Source: Deinococcus terrestris (GTDB lineage: Bacteria > Deinococcota > Deinococci > Deinococcales > Deinococcaceae). Taken from it: DNA of 64,000 nucleotides. The translations under genes and the position numbers were made by a program. Shown piece after piece: positions 11,738 to 26,442 of this stretch. Each line of letters opens with the position of its first letter. The first letter of the stretch is position 1. The DNA lies in NCBI RefSeq assembly GCF_009377345.1, contig NZ_WBSL01000001.1, forward strand, positions 557,001 through 621,000. Reading direction: 5' to 3'. The notes beneath the pieces were generated by a model, which was not told the origin of the DNA, did no database searches, and saw only the letters and a list, made by a program, of their open reading frames with translations.

Positions 11738-12370
11738 TCATTTCAGGTAGGGCGCGAACCGCCTCAGCGTCCCCGCGTCCGGTTTCGCCGTGGCCCGCAG
11801 CAGCCGCTGGGCGCTGAAGGTCAGCAGCAGGTGCCCGCCCGTGCCTGCCTCCAGGGCGCTGCCATTCGCGCTCAGCCGGGCGGGACCGGCCAGCACGGTT
11901 TGCGCGGTGCGGCCATCGAAGGCGAGGGCGGCAGCGCTGAGCTGCGGGCTCTGGGCCTTGACGCTCCCGTGGGCGCTCACGAAGCCGGTCTTCACGTTCA
12001 GGACCATCCGCTCGGCGGTCAGGCCCTTCATGCGGGCGTCGCTGTAATTTGCCGTGCCCGTCGCGGTGACCACGCCGCCCTTCAGGTCATAGGTGAGGGT
12101 CGCGGCCCGCAGGGTGCCGCCCTGCTTGGTCGTCAGCGTGACCCCCTGGGCGCTGAGGCGCTCGCCGGGGTGCAGTTGCAGCCGCTCGGCGGTCAGGCGC
12201 ACCCCGCCCTTGCTGTCGGTCACGGTGCCGCCCGAGGGAAACTCGGTCGCGCCCGTTTCGAGGTTGAGGTTCTGTGCCCCGCGCGGGGTCACGTTCAGTC
12301 CGCCGAAGGTAACGGCGCCCCCCGTGCCCAGCGTCAGGGCGGCGAGGAGGGGAAGGAGCAGGCGCTTCAT
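11738..12370 (-). CDS. OstA/LptC-like periplasmic protein
   Basis: A 210-residue protein with a signal peptide (KRLLLPLLAALTLGTGGAV). The mature part consists of short beta-strand repeats such as LTAERLQLHPGERLSAQGV and ATLTYDLKGGVVTATGTANY, the pattern of the OstA/LptC/LptA fold that carries lipopolysaccharide across the periplasm in Gram-negative bacteria. Deinococcus lacks classical LPS, so a role in export of another glycolipid or envelope polymer is an inference. The ATG at 12370 has a TAGGGT -10 box (12377-12382) six bases upstream. No other lpt genes are nearby. Confidence 0.7.
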   Translation of the reverse strand: MKRLLLPLLAALTLGTGGAVTFGGLNVTPRGAQNLNLETGATEFPSGGTVTDSKGGVRLTAERLQLHPGERLSAQGVTLTTKQGGTLRAATLTYDLKGGVVTATGTANYSDARMKGLTAERMVLNVKTGFVSAHGSVKAQSPQLSAAALAFDGRTAQTVLAGPARLSANGSALEAGTGGHLLLTFSAQRLLRATAKPDAGTLRRFAPYLK

Positions 12371-12447
12371 CCCCTCACCCTAGCGGCCAGCCCCTGAGCC
12401 CGGTGAGCGGACGCGTCAGACGCGCTTCAGCCTGCCGGATTCTTCAT

Positions 12448-12464
12448 CCTTTCTCAAAGAAAGG
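12448..12464. promoter_or_regulatory. 17-bp inverted repeat upstream of the amidase -10 box
   Basis: CCTTTCT-CAA-AGAAAGG is a perfect inverted repeat (7-bp arms, 3-bp spacer) ending six bases before the TACACT -10 element (12470-12475) of the amidase gene. It would cover the -35 to spacer region, a typical place for a repressor site. No regulator is known for it. Confidence 0.4.
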
Positions 12465-12483
12465 GGGATTACACTCGGAGGCA

Positions 12484-13599
12484 GTGAAGCGATTGATTCT
12501 CCTCGCGCCGCTGCTGCTTGCTCCCGGCGCCTCGGCGGCTCCCCGCGTGTGGGCGCACGACGGCTACACCCGCGCCGTTTTCGACCTGCCCCGCGTGACC
12601 ACGGCGAGCAGCGCCGTGAAGGGCCAGACCGTGACGGTCAAGCTCGGCCTGAGCCTCCCAGCCGCCTCGGGCAAGCTCACGGTGACGGGCCTAAGTGCCT
12701 ACAGCGTCAGCGGCAGCACGGTCACCCTCACCCTGACGCCGGGCTTCTCGGGGGCGCGGGTGGAGGTGCTGCCCGCTGGGGGAGGCCAGCCCGCACGGCT
12801 GGTGGTGGATGCCCTGCGGGCCTCGGCGGCAGTGACTCCGGCGCAGCCCGCTGCCACGCCGACACCCAAACCCGCTGCCGCCGTCACCCGCCCCGCGAGC
12901 ACGGCGAAGGTCACGCGCCCCCGCGTGGTGCTGGACGCCGGGCACGGCGGGAACGACCCCGGCATGCAGAGCCGCTGGGTGAGGGAATCGTCGGTCAATC
13001 TGGACGTGGCCCTGCGGGTGCGCCGCGAGCTTCAGCAACATGGAGTGGACGTGGTGATGACCCGCGAGACCGACCGCCACCTCCACGCCAACAAGGCCAC
13101 CGACCTCGACCTGCGTTCCAGGCTGGCGAAAAACGATGACACCGCCGCCTTTATCAGCATCCACGTGAACGCCTCGACCAATCCGGCCGCGCACGGGGTC
13201 GAAACCTACTACTTCGGGCAACCTATGCCGGGCCGCAGCCGCAGCCTCGCCATTCAGGAAAACGGCGGCGGCTCGGTGGGCCAGCAGCTCACCCAGCAGG
13301 CCACCAACAGCGCCCAGAGCCTGCTCGGCGACCTGCTCGTGCAGGCCAAGCTCGCCTTCTCGCGCCAGCTCGCCCAGAAGGTGCAGGCGAGTCTGGTCAA
13401 AGCAACGGGGGCCTTGAACCGGGGCGTCCTCACCGACGCCTTTTACGTCATCCGCAATCCCACCACGCCCGCCATCCTGATCGAGATCGGCTTCGGTTCC
13501 AATCCTGTCGAGGGCGCCAAGCTTTCCCAGGAGGCCTACCGCGAGCGCATCGCGGTGTCCATCGCGCGGGCGATTCTGGATTTTTTGAACACGAAGTAG
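12484..13599 (+). CDS. N-acetylmuramoyl-L-alanine amidase (AMIN domain plus Amidase_3)
   Basis: 371 residues. A signal peptide (KRLILLAPLLLAPGASA) leads into an AMIN-like beta domain (about residues 20-120), a Pro/Ala/Thr linker, and a catalytic Amidase_3 domain from about residue 145. Zinc-site motifs are VLDAGHGGNDPG, the Glu in RESSVNLDVAL, and ISIHVNAS, with the catalytic Glu in ILIEIGFGSN near the end. It cleaves the amide bond between MurNAc and L-Ala in peptidoglycan, acting in cell separation. The chosen start is a GTG at 12484, with TACACT (12470-12475) eight bases upstream and GGAGG between them; the longer frame would bury the signal peptide. Confidence 0.92.
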   Translation: MKRLILLAPLLLAPGASAAPRVWAHDGYTRAVFDLPRVTTASSAVKGQTVTVKLGLSLPAASGKLTVTGLSAYSVSGSTVTLTLTPGFSGARVEVLPAGGGQPARLVVDALRASAAVTPAQPAATPTPKPAAAVTRPASTAKVTRPRVVLDAGHGGNDPGMQSRWVRESSVNLDVALRVRRELQQHGVDVVMTRETDRHLHANKATDLDLRSRLAKNDDTAAFISIHVNASTNPAAHGVETYYFGQPMPGRSRSLAIQENGGGSVGQQLTQQATNSAQSLLGDLLVQAKLAFSRQLAQKVQASLVKATGALNRGVLTDAFYVIRNPTTPAILIEIGFGSNPVEGAKLSQEAYRERIAVSIARAILDFLNTK

Positions 13600-13615
13600 C
13601 GCGTGATACCTGCCG

Positions 13616-14170
13616 CTACCGCCGCCCCTTGACCATCCAGGCGTGTTCGCCCACCCCCGCGGCCTGATTCGCGGCGCGGGCCATCACAAACAGCAGGTCG
13701 GAGACGCGGTTGAGGTAGATCTGCGCGTGCTCACCGATCTCCTCCTCATGGGCGAGGCGAATCACCTCGCGCTCGGCGCGGCGGGCGACCGTGCGGGCCA
13801 CGTGCAGGGCGGCGGCGGCGGGCGTGCCCCCCGGATGCACGAAGCCGGTAAAGGGCGGGGCCTCCTCCTGATAGCGGTCGATCATCGCCTCCAGGTGGGC
13901 CACGTCCTGCGCGTCGATGCGGCTGAGTTTCTGGCCGTAAGGACTCTCCTGCCGGGTGGCGAGGTCGGCCCCGAGGTCGAACAGCGCGTTCTGGAGGTAT
14001 TCCAGGTCGGGGTCCAGCGGCCCGGCCTCCAGCGCCCGCGCCAGTCCCACCGCCGAGTTGAGTTCGTCCACGGTGCCGTAGGCCTCGACCCGCACGTGCG
14101 CCTTGCTGACCCGGTCGGCGCCGTACAGCCCGGTGGAGCCGCCGTCGCCCGTCTTGGTGTAGAGCTTCAT
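13616..14170 (-). CDS. Cob(I)alamin adenosyltransferase, PduO type
   Basis: A 184-residue ATP:corrinoid adenosyltransferase that converts cob(I)alamin to adenosylcobalamin. The diagnostic N-terminal ATP-binding motif TKTGDGGSTGLYGADRV is present, as are GTVDELNSAVGLARA and the conserved helix LNRVSDLLFVMARAAN near the C-terminus. Length agrees with the PduO family. The gene is convergent with the amidase gene, 16 bases separating the stops. The ATG at 14170 has a TATCCT -10 box at 14178-14183, seven bases away. There is no room for a cobalamin riboswitch, so expression is not controlled that way here. Confidence 0.94.
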   Translation of the reverse strand: MKLYTKTGDGGSTGLYGADRVSKAHVRVEAYGTVDELNSAVGLARALEAGPLDPDLEYLQNALFDLGADLATRQESPYGQKLSRIDAQDVAHLEAMIDRYQEEAPPFTGFVHPGGTPAAAALHVARTVARRAEREVIRLAHEEEIGEHAQIYLNRVSDLLFVMARAANQAAGVGEHAWMVKGRR

Positions 14171-14234
14171 GGGGGACAGGATAGGGCGCGGGAGAGGTGA
14201 CCCCCGGCCTGCGCCCGGCTCCCGCTGCCCGGTC

Positions 14235-15743
<1,509 letters not shown>

Positions 15744-15776
15744 GGATGGAGCCTCCAGGGGTCGGGGGTGAAAACG

Positions 15777-15813
15777 GACTGGAAGTGATTCCAGTCTTGC
15801 GGGCCGCATTGTA
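15777..15813 (-). promoter_or_regulatory. malQ promoter with 20-bp palindromic operator candidate
   Basis: On the minus strand TACAAT (15808-15813) is a strong -10 element. Directly downstream of the expected start of transcription lies GACTGGAA-GTGA-TTCCAGTC (15777-15796), a perfect palindrome with 8-bp arms. Its placement over the first transcribed bases fits a repressor operator (roadblock or promoter occlusion) or an RNA hairpin in the leader. A sugar-responsive regulator is plausible given malQ, but none is encoded nearby. Confidence 0.55.
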
Positions 15814-15886
15814 CCCATTCGTACCGGCTGGGGCGGCAGCAGGGGGCGGGAGCCGACGTTCAGCCCCCGCCCCCGTGACCTGCCGC

Positions 15887-16357
15887 TCAGCTGTAGGTGA
15901 CTTCCAGGACCTCAAACTTGGCCGTGCCCTTGGGCAGCGGCACGGGCACCACGTCTCCCTCGCGGCGGCCCAGCAGCGCCTGACCGATGGGGCTGGCGTC
16001 GCTGATCTTGCCCTTCAGGACGTCGACCTCGTAGGTGCCCACGAGTTCGAACTGCCGCTCCTGGCCCTTCTCGTCGCGCACCCGCACGCGGGCGCCCAGG
16101 CCGATGCCGCCGGAGGAGTCCTCGGCCACGATCAGGGCGCGTTCGAGCTGGTCCTCAATCTCGACGATGCGCGATTCGTTCTCGCTCTGCTGCATGCGGG
16201 CCTCGTCGTAGGCGGCACTCTCGCGCAGGTCGCCGTCGGCGATGGCCGAGCCCATGTACTCGCTGATCTGCTCGCGCCGGGTGGTCTTGAGATGTTCGAG
16301 CGTCTCACGCAGCTTGTCGTAGCCGCGCTGGGTCATGGAAATGCGTTCTCTGGTCAT
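15887..16357 (-). CDS. greA: Transcription elongation factor GreA
   Basis: 156 residues. The N-terminal coiled-coil (TQRGYDKLRETLEHLKTTRR through EIEDQLERALIV) carries acidic residues at its tip (SAIADGDLRESAAYDEAR), which in GreA enter the RNA polymerase secondary channel to stimulate transcript cleavage. The C-terminal domain ends with GTAKFEVLEVTYS. Length is normal for GreA. The ATG at 16357 is preceded by TATACT (16366-16371) at eight bases. It is transcribed from its own promoter, 45 bases beyond the pilT stop in the same direction. Confidence 0.96.
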   Translation of the reverse strand: MTRERISMTQRGYDKLRETLEHLKTTRREQISEYMGSAIADGDLRESAAYDEARMQQSENESRIVEIEDQLERALIVAEDSSGGIGLGARVRVRDEKGQERQFELVGTYEVDVLKGKISDASPIGQALLGRREGDVVPVPLPKGTAKFEVLEVTYS

Positions 16358-16401
16358 AGCGGCCCAGTATAGGAAAAGCGGCGGGGGTGTGGGGCGCGGC
16401 T

Positions 16402-18697
<2,296 letters not shown>

Positions 18698-18795
18698 GCC
18701 CGGAGCATAAACCGGACCTGGGCTGCGGGGGAGGGTGTGGGGGCAGGCGGTGGGAACGTCTCTGCCCGCGCCGGAGAGGCCGACCGGGACTGGGA

Positions 18796-20409
<1,614 letters not shown>

Positions 20410-20589
20410 GCTGCCCAGCGTAGTCCCGCCGGGGAGCCGGAACCTAGAGCCTCCGCTTATGCCCGTGCCGGGGGCAGGCGCGTGGACCGGCTGGGGGAGA
20501 CGGGAACGATGCCGTTCTGCGAACGCTTTGCGCACAGGCGCACACCGGGCGGCCGCCCTTCCCCCGAGCCTCCAGCCCAGTGAACCGGC

Positions 20590-21199
<610 letters not shown>

Positions 21200-21278
21200 G
21201 GCGCCCACTCTACTCGCCCGGATGCGGGAGCTTCACACTCGGCACATGGCGGGGCGGGCATGGTATAGAATGTGCCCC

Positions 21279-21693
<415 letters not shown>

Positions 21694-21779
21694 GCCCCCC
21701 GCCCTTTCATTCCCGTCTGGACACCCGCCCCGCCTCACCGCGTGCCGGGTGTTCTTCTTTGCCCACAGGAGGTGTCAAG

Positions 21780-23441
21780 GTGACCCAGGAGACGCAGGCA
21801 GACGTGATCGTGGTGGGCGCGGGCCTCGCCGGGCTGGTGGCCGCCGCTGAGATTGCCGACGCGGGACGGCGGGTGCTGCTGCTCGACCAGGAGGGCGAAC
21901 AGAACCTCGGGGGGCAGGCCCACTGGTCCTTCGGGGGCCTCTTTCTGGTGGATTCGCCCGAGCAGCGGCGGCTGGGCATCCGCGACTCGCGCGAGCTGGC
22001 CTGGACCGACTGGCAGAACACGGCGGGCTTCGACCGCGCCGACGACCACTGGCCCAGGGCCTGGGCCGAGGCCTACGTGGACTTCGCGGCGGGCGAGAAG
22101 CGGAGCTGGCTGACGGACATGGGCCTGCGCTTCTTCCCGGCGGTGGGTTGGGCCGAGCGCGGGTTTCAGGGGGCGGGTGGCCCCGGCAACTCGGTGCCGC
22201 GCTTCCACATCACCTGGGGCACCGGGCCGGGCGTGCTGGAGCCCTTCGTGCGGCGGGTGCAGGAACACGCGGCGGCAGGACGTGTTCAGATGCGTTTCCG
22301 CCACCGCGTCCGTGGCCTGATTGAAGAGGGCGGCGCGGTTGTGGGCGTGTACGGCGACGTGCTGGAGGCCTCCGATGTAGGCCGGGGCGAGGCCAGTTCG
22401 CGCGTCGTCGTGGACGATTTCGCGCTGCGGGCGGGCGCGGTCGTCGTGACCTCGGGGGGGCTGGGGGGCAACCTCGCACGGGTGCGGCGCAACTGGCCTG
22501 CGGCGCGGATGGGACCGCCGCCCGCCTTCCTGCTCAGCGGGGTGCCCCAGCATGTGGACGGCGAGTTGCAGGCCCAGGTCGCCGCCCAGGGCGCCAGCCT
22601 GATTCACCCCGACCGCATGTGGCACTACACCGAGGGGCTGCGCAACTGGGACCCCATCTGGCCGCACCACGGCATCCGGGTGCTGCCGGGGCCGAGCAGC
22701 CTGTGGCTGGACCCGACCGGGCGGCGGCTGCCACACCCTCACTACCCCGGCGCGGACACGCTGGGCACGCTGTCGTACATCACGGGTCAGGGTTACCCTT
22801 ACACCTGGTTCCTGCTCAACCGGGCGATCATCAAGAAGGAATTCGCCCTCTCCGGTTCCGAGCAGAACCCAGACCTGACGGGCCGCGACCTGCGGCGCAC
22901 GCTGGGCCGGGTGGGGCGGGCGGTGCAGGCCCCCGTGCAAGCGTTCCTCGACCACGGCGAGGACTTCGTGACGGCCCCCGACCTGCCCGGCCTCATTGCG
23001 GGAATGAATCGCCTGACCGGAACGGACCTCGTGGACCTTGCCACCGTCGAGCGGGAGGTGCGGGAGCGGGACCTGCAAGTGCTCAACCGGGCGGGCAAAG
23101 ACCCACAACTCGCGCTGGTGCGGGGAGCGCGGGCGCTCGTCGGTGAGCGGCTGATCCGGGTGGTGCCGCCCGCTCCACTCCTTGACCCCGCCCACAGCCC
23201 GCTGATCGCCGTTCGCATGAACATCCTGACCCGCAAGACGCTGGGCGGTCTGGAAACCGACCTCCAGGGCCGGGTGCTGCGGCCCGGCGGCGACCCCATC
23301 CCTGGCCTGTACGCGGCGGGCGAGGTCGCGGGCTTCGGCGGGGGCGGCATGCACGGCTACCGCTCGCTGGAGGGAACGTTCCTGGGAGGCTGCCTCTTTT
23401 CCGGGCAGGTGGCCGGGCGGGCGAGCGCGGGGGCGGTGTAG
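21780..23441 (+). CDS. FAD-binding dehydrogenase (fumarate reductase/ketosteroid dehydrogenase-like fold)
   Basis: A 553-residue flavoprotein. The dinucleotide-binding motif DVIVVGAGLAGLVAAAEIAD starts near residue 8, followed by an acidic strand end LLLDQEG. The C-terminal FAD motif GLYAAGEVAGFGGGGMHGYR is present. The family (COG3573) is related to 3-ketosteroid dehydrogenases and fumarate reductase flavoproteins; the substrate is unknown and no partner subunit is adjacent. GTG at 21780 was chosen because AGGAGGTG (21767-21774) lies five bases upstream, the strongest ribosome site in this part of the window. A TTG seven codons earlier would place that site inside the gene. Confidence 0.88.
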   Translation: MTQETQADVIVVGAGLAGLVAAAEIADAGRRVLLLDQEGEQNLGGQAHWSFGGLFLVDSPEQRRLGIRDSRELAWTDWQNTAGFDRADDHWPRAWAEAYVDFAAGEKRSWLTDMGLRFFPAVGWAERGFQGAGGPGNSVPRFHITWGTGPGVLEPFVRRVQEHAAAGRVQMRFRHRVRGLIEEGGAVVGVYGDVLEASDVGRGEASSRVVVDDFALRAGAVVVTSGGLGGNLARVRRNWPAARMGPPPAFLLSGVPQHVDGELQAQVAAQGASLIHPDRMWHYTEGLRNWDPIWPHHGIRVLPGPSSLWLDPTGRRLPHPHYPGADTLGTLSYITGQGYPYTWFLLNRAIIKKEFALSGSEQNPDLTGRDLRRTLGRVGRAVQAPVQAFLDHGEDFVTAPDLPGLIAGMNRLTGTDLVDLATVEREVRERDLQVLNRAGKDPQLALVRGARALVGERLIRVVPPAPLLDPAHSPLIAVRMNILTRKTLGGLETDLQGRVLRPGGDPIPGLYAAGEVAGFGGGGMHGYRSLEGTFLGGCLFSGQVAGRASAGAV

Positions 23442-23464
23442 CGGCTGGCGGTGTAGGCTGGCCC

Positions 23465-24010
23465 ATGCGTCCCCTGCTTCCCCTCGGCGGTGTGGCCCTC
23501 GCCCTCGTGCTGAGCGGCTGCGGCGAACCTGGCCTGGACCTCCGCACGCCCTCCGACGCCCGTGAGTACGTGCGGCTGTGCGCCCTGGGCCGACCGGACA
23601 TCTATTGCAAGGCCATGCTTCCTACCTTGAGGGAGGTGCAGGGTCCGGTGAGCGTCATCCTCGGCGGAGGGACGGAGGGCCTGACCCGCTATCTGGCTGG
23701 GCGGGGCCTGACCGTGGCCGACTTTCAGCGCGACCCGGCCCTGCAAGCGGCATTTGCCCGCGCCAACATCTTCCCGGTGGGGCGGCTCAGCACGGGCACC
23801 CACCGAACACTGGACGGCAAGGCGCATGCGGTGAGGTGCTGGCCCGACATGGAGCCCCGCGCCGGGGAACCTCCCTACAGTGAGGACTGGTGCCAGATCG
23901 GCGAGTTCAGGGCCATCAACCGACTCCACCACTTCAAGGACGCGGTCGGCAGCATCTATAGCACCGTGCCTTCTGGGCCGGACGACTTTTCCTCCTTCTT
24001 CCCCTTCTAA
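23465..24010 (+). CDS. Hypothetical lipoprotein
   Basis: 181 residues with a lipoprotein signal sequence: MRPLLPLGGVALALVLSGCG, lipobox LSGC with Cys-19. The mature protein has no recognised domain. It contains five further cysteines (in RLCALG, IYCKAM, VRCWPD and DWCQIG among others), so disulfides are possible, and ends with DDFSSFFPF. A TAGGCT -10 box (23454-23459) lies five bases before the ATG, giving a leaderless transcript. It sits between the FAD dehydrogenase and the HtrA protease genes on the same strand, with no sign of functional linkage. Confidence 0.75.
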   Translation: MRPLLPLGGVALALVLSGCGEPGLDLRTPSDAREYVRLCALGRPDIYCKAMLPTLREVQGPVSVILGGGTEGLTRYLAGRGLTVADFQRDPALQAAFARANIFPVGRLSTGTHRTLDGKAHAVRCWPDMEPRAGEPPYSEDWCQIGEFRAINRLHHFKDAVGSIYSTVPSGPDDFSSFFPF

Positions 24011-24065
24011 AGTCGCCCTGGGCCGTTTTAACCCCCGCGTAACCGCCGGGCGGCAGACTCGTCCC

Positions 24066-25322
24066 ATGAAGAAGAACCTCTCCCTGCTGGCCCTGACCGG
24101 GACGCTCGCGCTGGGCACCTTCGTGGGCTTCGAACTCTCCGAACGCACCAGCGCCCAGGTGACGGGGGCATTGCCCGCCACATCGGCGCCCGCAACTTCG
24201 GGCACCTCCACTACCAGCGACACTTCCGCCACCGCCGACGCCTCCCGCGCCCGCACCCAGTCCGAGACGAACACCGTACAGGTGGTCAAGGCCCGGCAGG
24301 ACGGCGTGGTCTATGTCGAGGTCACGGACCGGGGCGGCGACAGCAGCCCGCAGGCGCAGCTCCGGCGAGACATGCAGGAACGCTTCGGTTTCGAGCTGCC
24401 CCAGCAGGGCCCCCAGGAGAGCGCGGGCAGCGGCTTTTTCGTGAACGCGCAGGGCGACATCCTGACGAACAACCACGTCGTGGAGGGCGCCGACGAGATC
24501 ACCATCCGCCTGCACGGCAGCAACCAGTCGTATACGGCGAAGGTGGTGGGCCGCGCCCCCGACTTCGACCTCGCGCTGATCCGCGCCGAGGGCCTGCCGC
24601 GTGAGGCCATCCGGCCGATCCCGCTGGGGCAGGTCGAGGGGCTGGAGGTGGGCCTCAAGGCCATCGCGCTGGGCGCCCCCTTCGGGCTGGAATTCAGCGT
24701 GTCGGAGGGCATCATCTCCAGCCTGGAACGCACCGTGCCCGTGGGGGCCAAGGGCGTCGAGCAGAATGTGATCCAGACCGACGCGGCGATCAACCCCGGC
24801 AACTCGGGCGGGCCGCTGCTCGACTCGGCGGGGCAGGTCATCGGCGTGAACACCCAGATTCTGACCGGGGGCATCGGCCAGAGCGCGGGCGTGGGCTTCG
24901 CGGTCCCGGTGGACACCGTGCGCCGCCTTCTCCCGCAGCTTCAGCGCGGCGGCGAGGTCCAGACGCCCACCCTGGGCCTGGGCTTCCGGGACGTGACGAG
25001 TTTCACGGCCGAGGAGCGGCAGCAGGCGGGCCTGCCTGATCAGGGCGCGGTCGTCCTTCAGGTTTACCCCGGCAGCCCCGCCGAGCGGGCCGGACTGCGC
25101 GGCAGCACCGCCTCCACCGGGCAGGGGAACGAACCCGTGCAGGGCGGCGACGTGATCGTCGCGGTGGACGGTCAGCCGCTGGAAGACGCCTCCGACCTGC
25201 CCCGCGCGGTGATTGGCAAGCAGATCGGGGACACCCTGCGCCTCACCGTGCAGCGGGATGGGCAGCAGCGCGAGGTGACGGTGCCGCTGCAAGCCTTCGC
25301 CCTGCCCGAGAGCGGGGAATAA
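24066..25322 (+). CDS. HtrA/DegP-like serine protease with one PDZ domain
   Basis: 418 residues. An N-terminal membrane anchor or signal peptide (KKNLSLLALTGTLALGTFVG) precedes a Ser/Thr/Ala-rich linker, a trypsin-like domain and one PDZ domain (about 310-410). The catalytic triad is His in NNHVVEGADE, Asp in PDFDLALIRAE and Ser in NPGNSGGPLLD. It degrades or refolds misfolded envelope proteins. A CAGACT sequence (24054-24059) six bases before the ATG is a weak version of the local -10 layout. The longer frame starting 62 codons earlier runs through the end of the lipoprotein gene and is rejected. A strong hairpin follows the stop. Confidence 0.93.
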   Translation: MKKNLSLLALTGTLALGTFVGFELSERTSAQVTGALPATSAPATSGTSTTSDTSATADASRARTQSETNTVQVVKARQDGVVYVEVTDRGGDSSPQAQLRRDMQERFGFELPQQGPQESAGSGFFVNAQGDILTNNHVVEGADEITIRLHGSNQSYTAKVVGRAPDFDLALIRAEGLPREAIRPIPLGQVEGLEVGLKAIALGAPFGLEFSVSEGIISSLERTVPVGAKGVEQNVIQTDAAINPGNSGGPLLDSAGQVIGVNTQILTGGIGQSAGVGFAVPVDTVRRLLPQLQRGGEVQTPTLGLGFRDVTSFTAEERQQAGLPDQGAVVLQVYPGSPAERAGLRGSTASTGQGNEPVQGGDVIVAVDGQPLEDASDLPRAVIGKQIGDTLRLTVQRDGQQREVTVPLQAFALPESGE

Positions 25323-25331
25323 CTGCAATCA

Positions 25332-25371
25332 GGGAGGGGGCCGGGGTGTCTGTTGCCCCGGCCCCCCTCCC
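25332..25371. terminator. Strong bidirectional hairpin terminator
   Basis: GGGAGGGGGCCGGGG (25332-25346) faces CCCCGGCCCCCCTCCC (25356-25371) across a nine-base loop, with one bulged C. It lies between the convergent HtrA and HAD genes. No real U-tract follows, as is common for terminators in high-GC genomes. Confidence 0.8.
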
Positions 25372-25380
25372 TTGCCGCCC

Positions 25381-26058
25381 TCACTCCACCGGGAACTCCT
25401 CGTCCAGCGCGGCCAGCAGCGCCTGCGGATCGTCGTGGAGGGGGTCGTGCCCCTCCACCCCCGGATGGCCCCCGCAGCGCAGCAAAATACAGGGCACCCC
25501 GGCCTTGCGTGCCGCTTCCGCGTCGTAGGGGGTGTCGCCGACCATCAACGCGGCCCCGGCGGGCAGGGCCAGGGTGTGCAGCCCGGCCTTCACGAGGTCC
25601 GGGTCGGGCTTGCTGTTCTCCACGTCGCTGCTGCTGACGCGCTCCAGCTTCAGGTCGTCCAGCCCGATCTGCCGCAGCAGCGCGTCCACGATCTCGGCCT
25701 CGCCGCTGGTCGCCAGGACCACCCGCAGGCCGCGTGCCCGCAGTCCCTCGATCAGGGCGCGGGCACCGGGGGTGGAGCGCAGGTTGGAAATCAGGGTCCG
25801 GAAGTGCCGGACCCAGCCGTCCGTCAGGCGCTGGCCCTGCTCGCTCTCGGCATCCAGCCCGGTCAGCTCGGGCACCAGCTTGTCGCCGCCCATGCCGATC
25901 AGGGGAAAGACCTCCTCTGGGGTCTTTTCGAACCCCTCGTCGGCCAGCGCCGCTGACCACGCGCGAGCGTGCGCCAGATTGGAGTCGGCCAGGGTGCCGT
26001 CCACGTCGAGGAGAACGCCGCGCAGGCGTTCCGGGCTCAGCAGGTCACGTTGGGTCAT
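25381..26058 (-). CDS. HAD family hydrolase (phosphoglycolate phosphatase / beta-PGM-like)
   Basis: 225 residues. HAD motifs in order: [12 protein letters not shown] (motif I with the nucleophile Asp), [11 protein letters not shown] (motif II), the Lys in [11 protein letters not shown] (motif III) and [14 protein letters not shown] (motif IV). A four-helix cap lies between motifs I and II (subfamily IA). Substrate is probably a small phosphomonoester; family alone cannot separate phosphoglycolate phosphatase from sugar-phosphate phosphatases. The ATG at 26058 has a TACGCT -10 box (26065-26070) six bases away. The longer frame adds 49 residues with no similarity and is rejected. Confidence 0.9.
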   Translation of the reverse strand: MTQRDLLSPERLRGVLLDVDGTLADSNLAHARAWSAALADEGFEKTPEEVFPLIGMGGDKLVPELTGLDAESEQGQRLTDGWVRHFRTLISNLRSTPGARALIEGLRARGLRVVLATSGEAEIVDALLRQIGLDDLKLERVSSSDVENSKPDPDLVKAGLHTLALPAGAALMVGDTPYDAEAARKAGVPCILLRCGGHPGVEGHDPLHDDPQALLAALDEEFPVE

Positions 26059-26298
26059 CGCGCCAGCGTAGGGGCCAGGGGGGATGGGCCGCCTTGAGCG
26101 CCTCTTGAGCGACGTGGCCCGGCCTGCTGCTCTGGACCGCTGCTGTTTGTACAGGCTGGCAATTTCAGGATACCCCGCGTCTGGAACGGGCTCCGGCCGC
26201 TGCATAAGGCGGCCTGTCCGGGGGGACTGTCAAGCCGAGCCTGTCATCTTCCGGAGCGGCAGGGAGTCCTAGGAAGTGGTGGCACGCCCTCAGAACGC

Positions 26299-26326
26299 AA
26301 AAAAAGCCCCCCGAGACGAAGGGCTT
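26299..26326 (-). terminator. Intrinsic terminator on the minus strand without an assigned gene
   Basis: Read on the minus strand, AAGCCC (26326-26321) pairs with GGGCTT (26309-26304), extended by further G/C, and is followed directly by a run of seven T. It is among the most classical intrinsic terminators in the window. The nearest upstream minus-strand gene is pilC, 2.6 kb away and with its own terminator, so a short unannotated transcript from about 26.3-26.7 kb is implied. Confidence 0.75.
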
Positions 26327-26369
26327 GAGGGGGTGGGGACATGCTGGCTTTAAAATTGACATTCTCAGC

Positions 26370-26424
26370 CTAATTCGCCAAGTGTGTCTGTCGAGACGCC
26401 CCGGACATGTTACCTCCCGGGGCG
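26370..26424 (-). ncRNA. Hairpin presenting a ribosome site and ATG, with a 12-codon ORF
   Basis: On the minus strand CGCCCCGG (26424-26417) pairs with CCGGGGCG (26404-26397). The loop contains GGAGG at 26417-26413 and an ATG at 26408-26406. The ATG opens a short frame reading MSGASRQTHLAN, ending at TAG 26372-26370. Forty-four bases later comes the orphan terminator. The arrangement resembles a leader peptide or a small structured RNA. It could also be chance in a degenerate region. Confidence 0.35.
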
Positions 26425-26442
26425 ACGAACACGGTGTTTTCT

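Noticed and set aside
20518..20533. LacI-type operator upstream of the GH13 glucosidase gene
   Set aside because: The symmetry around GCGAACGCTTTGC is poor and it lies about 95 bases from the promoter.
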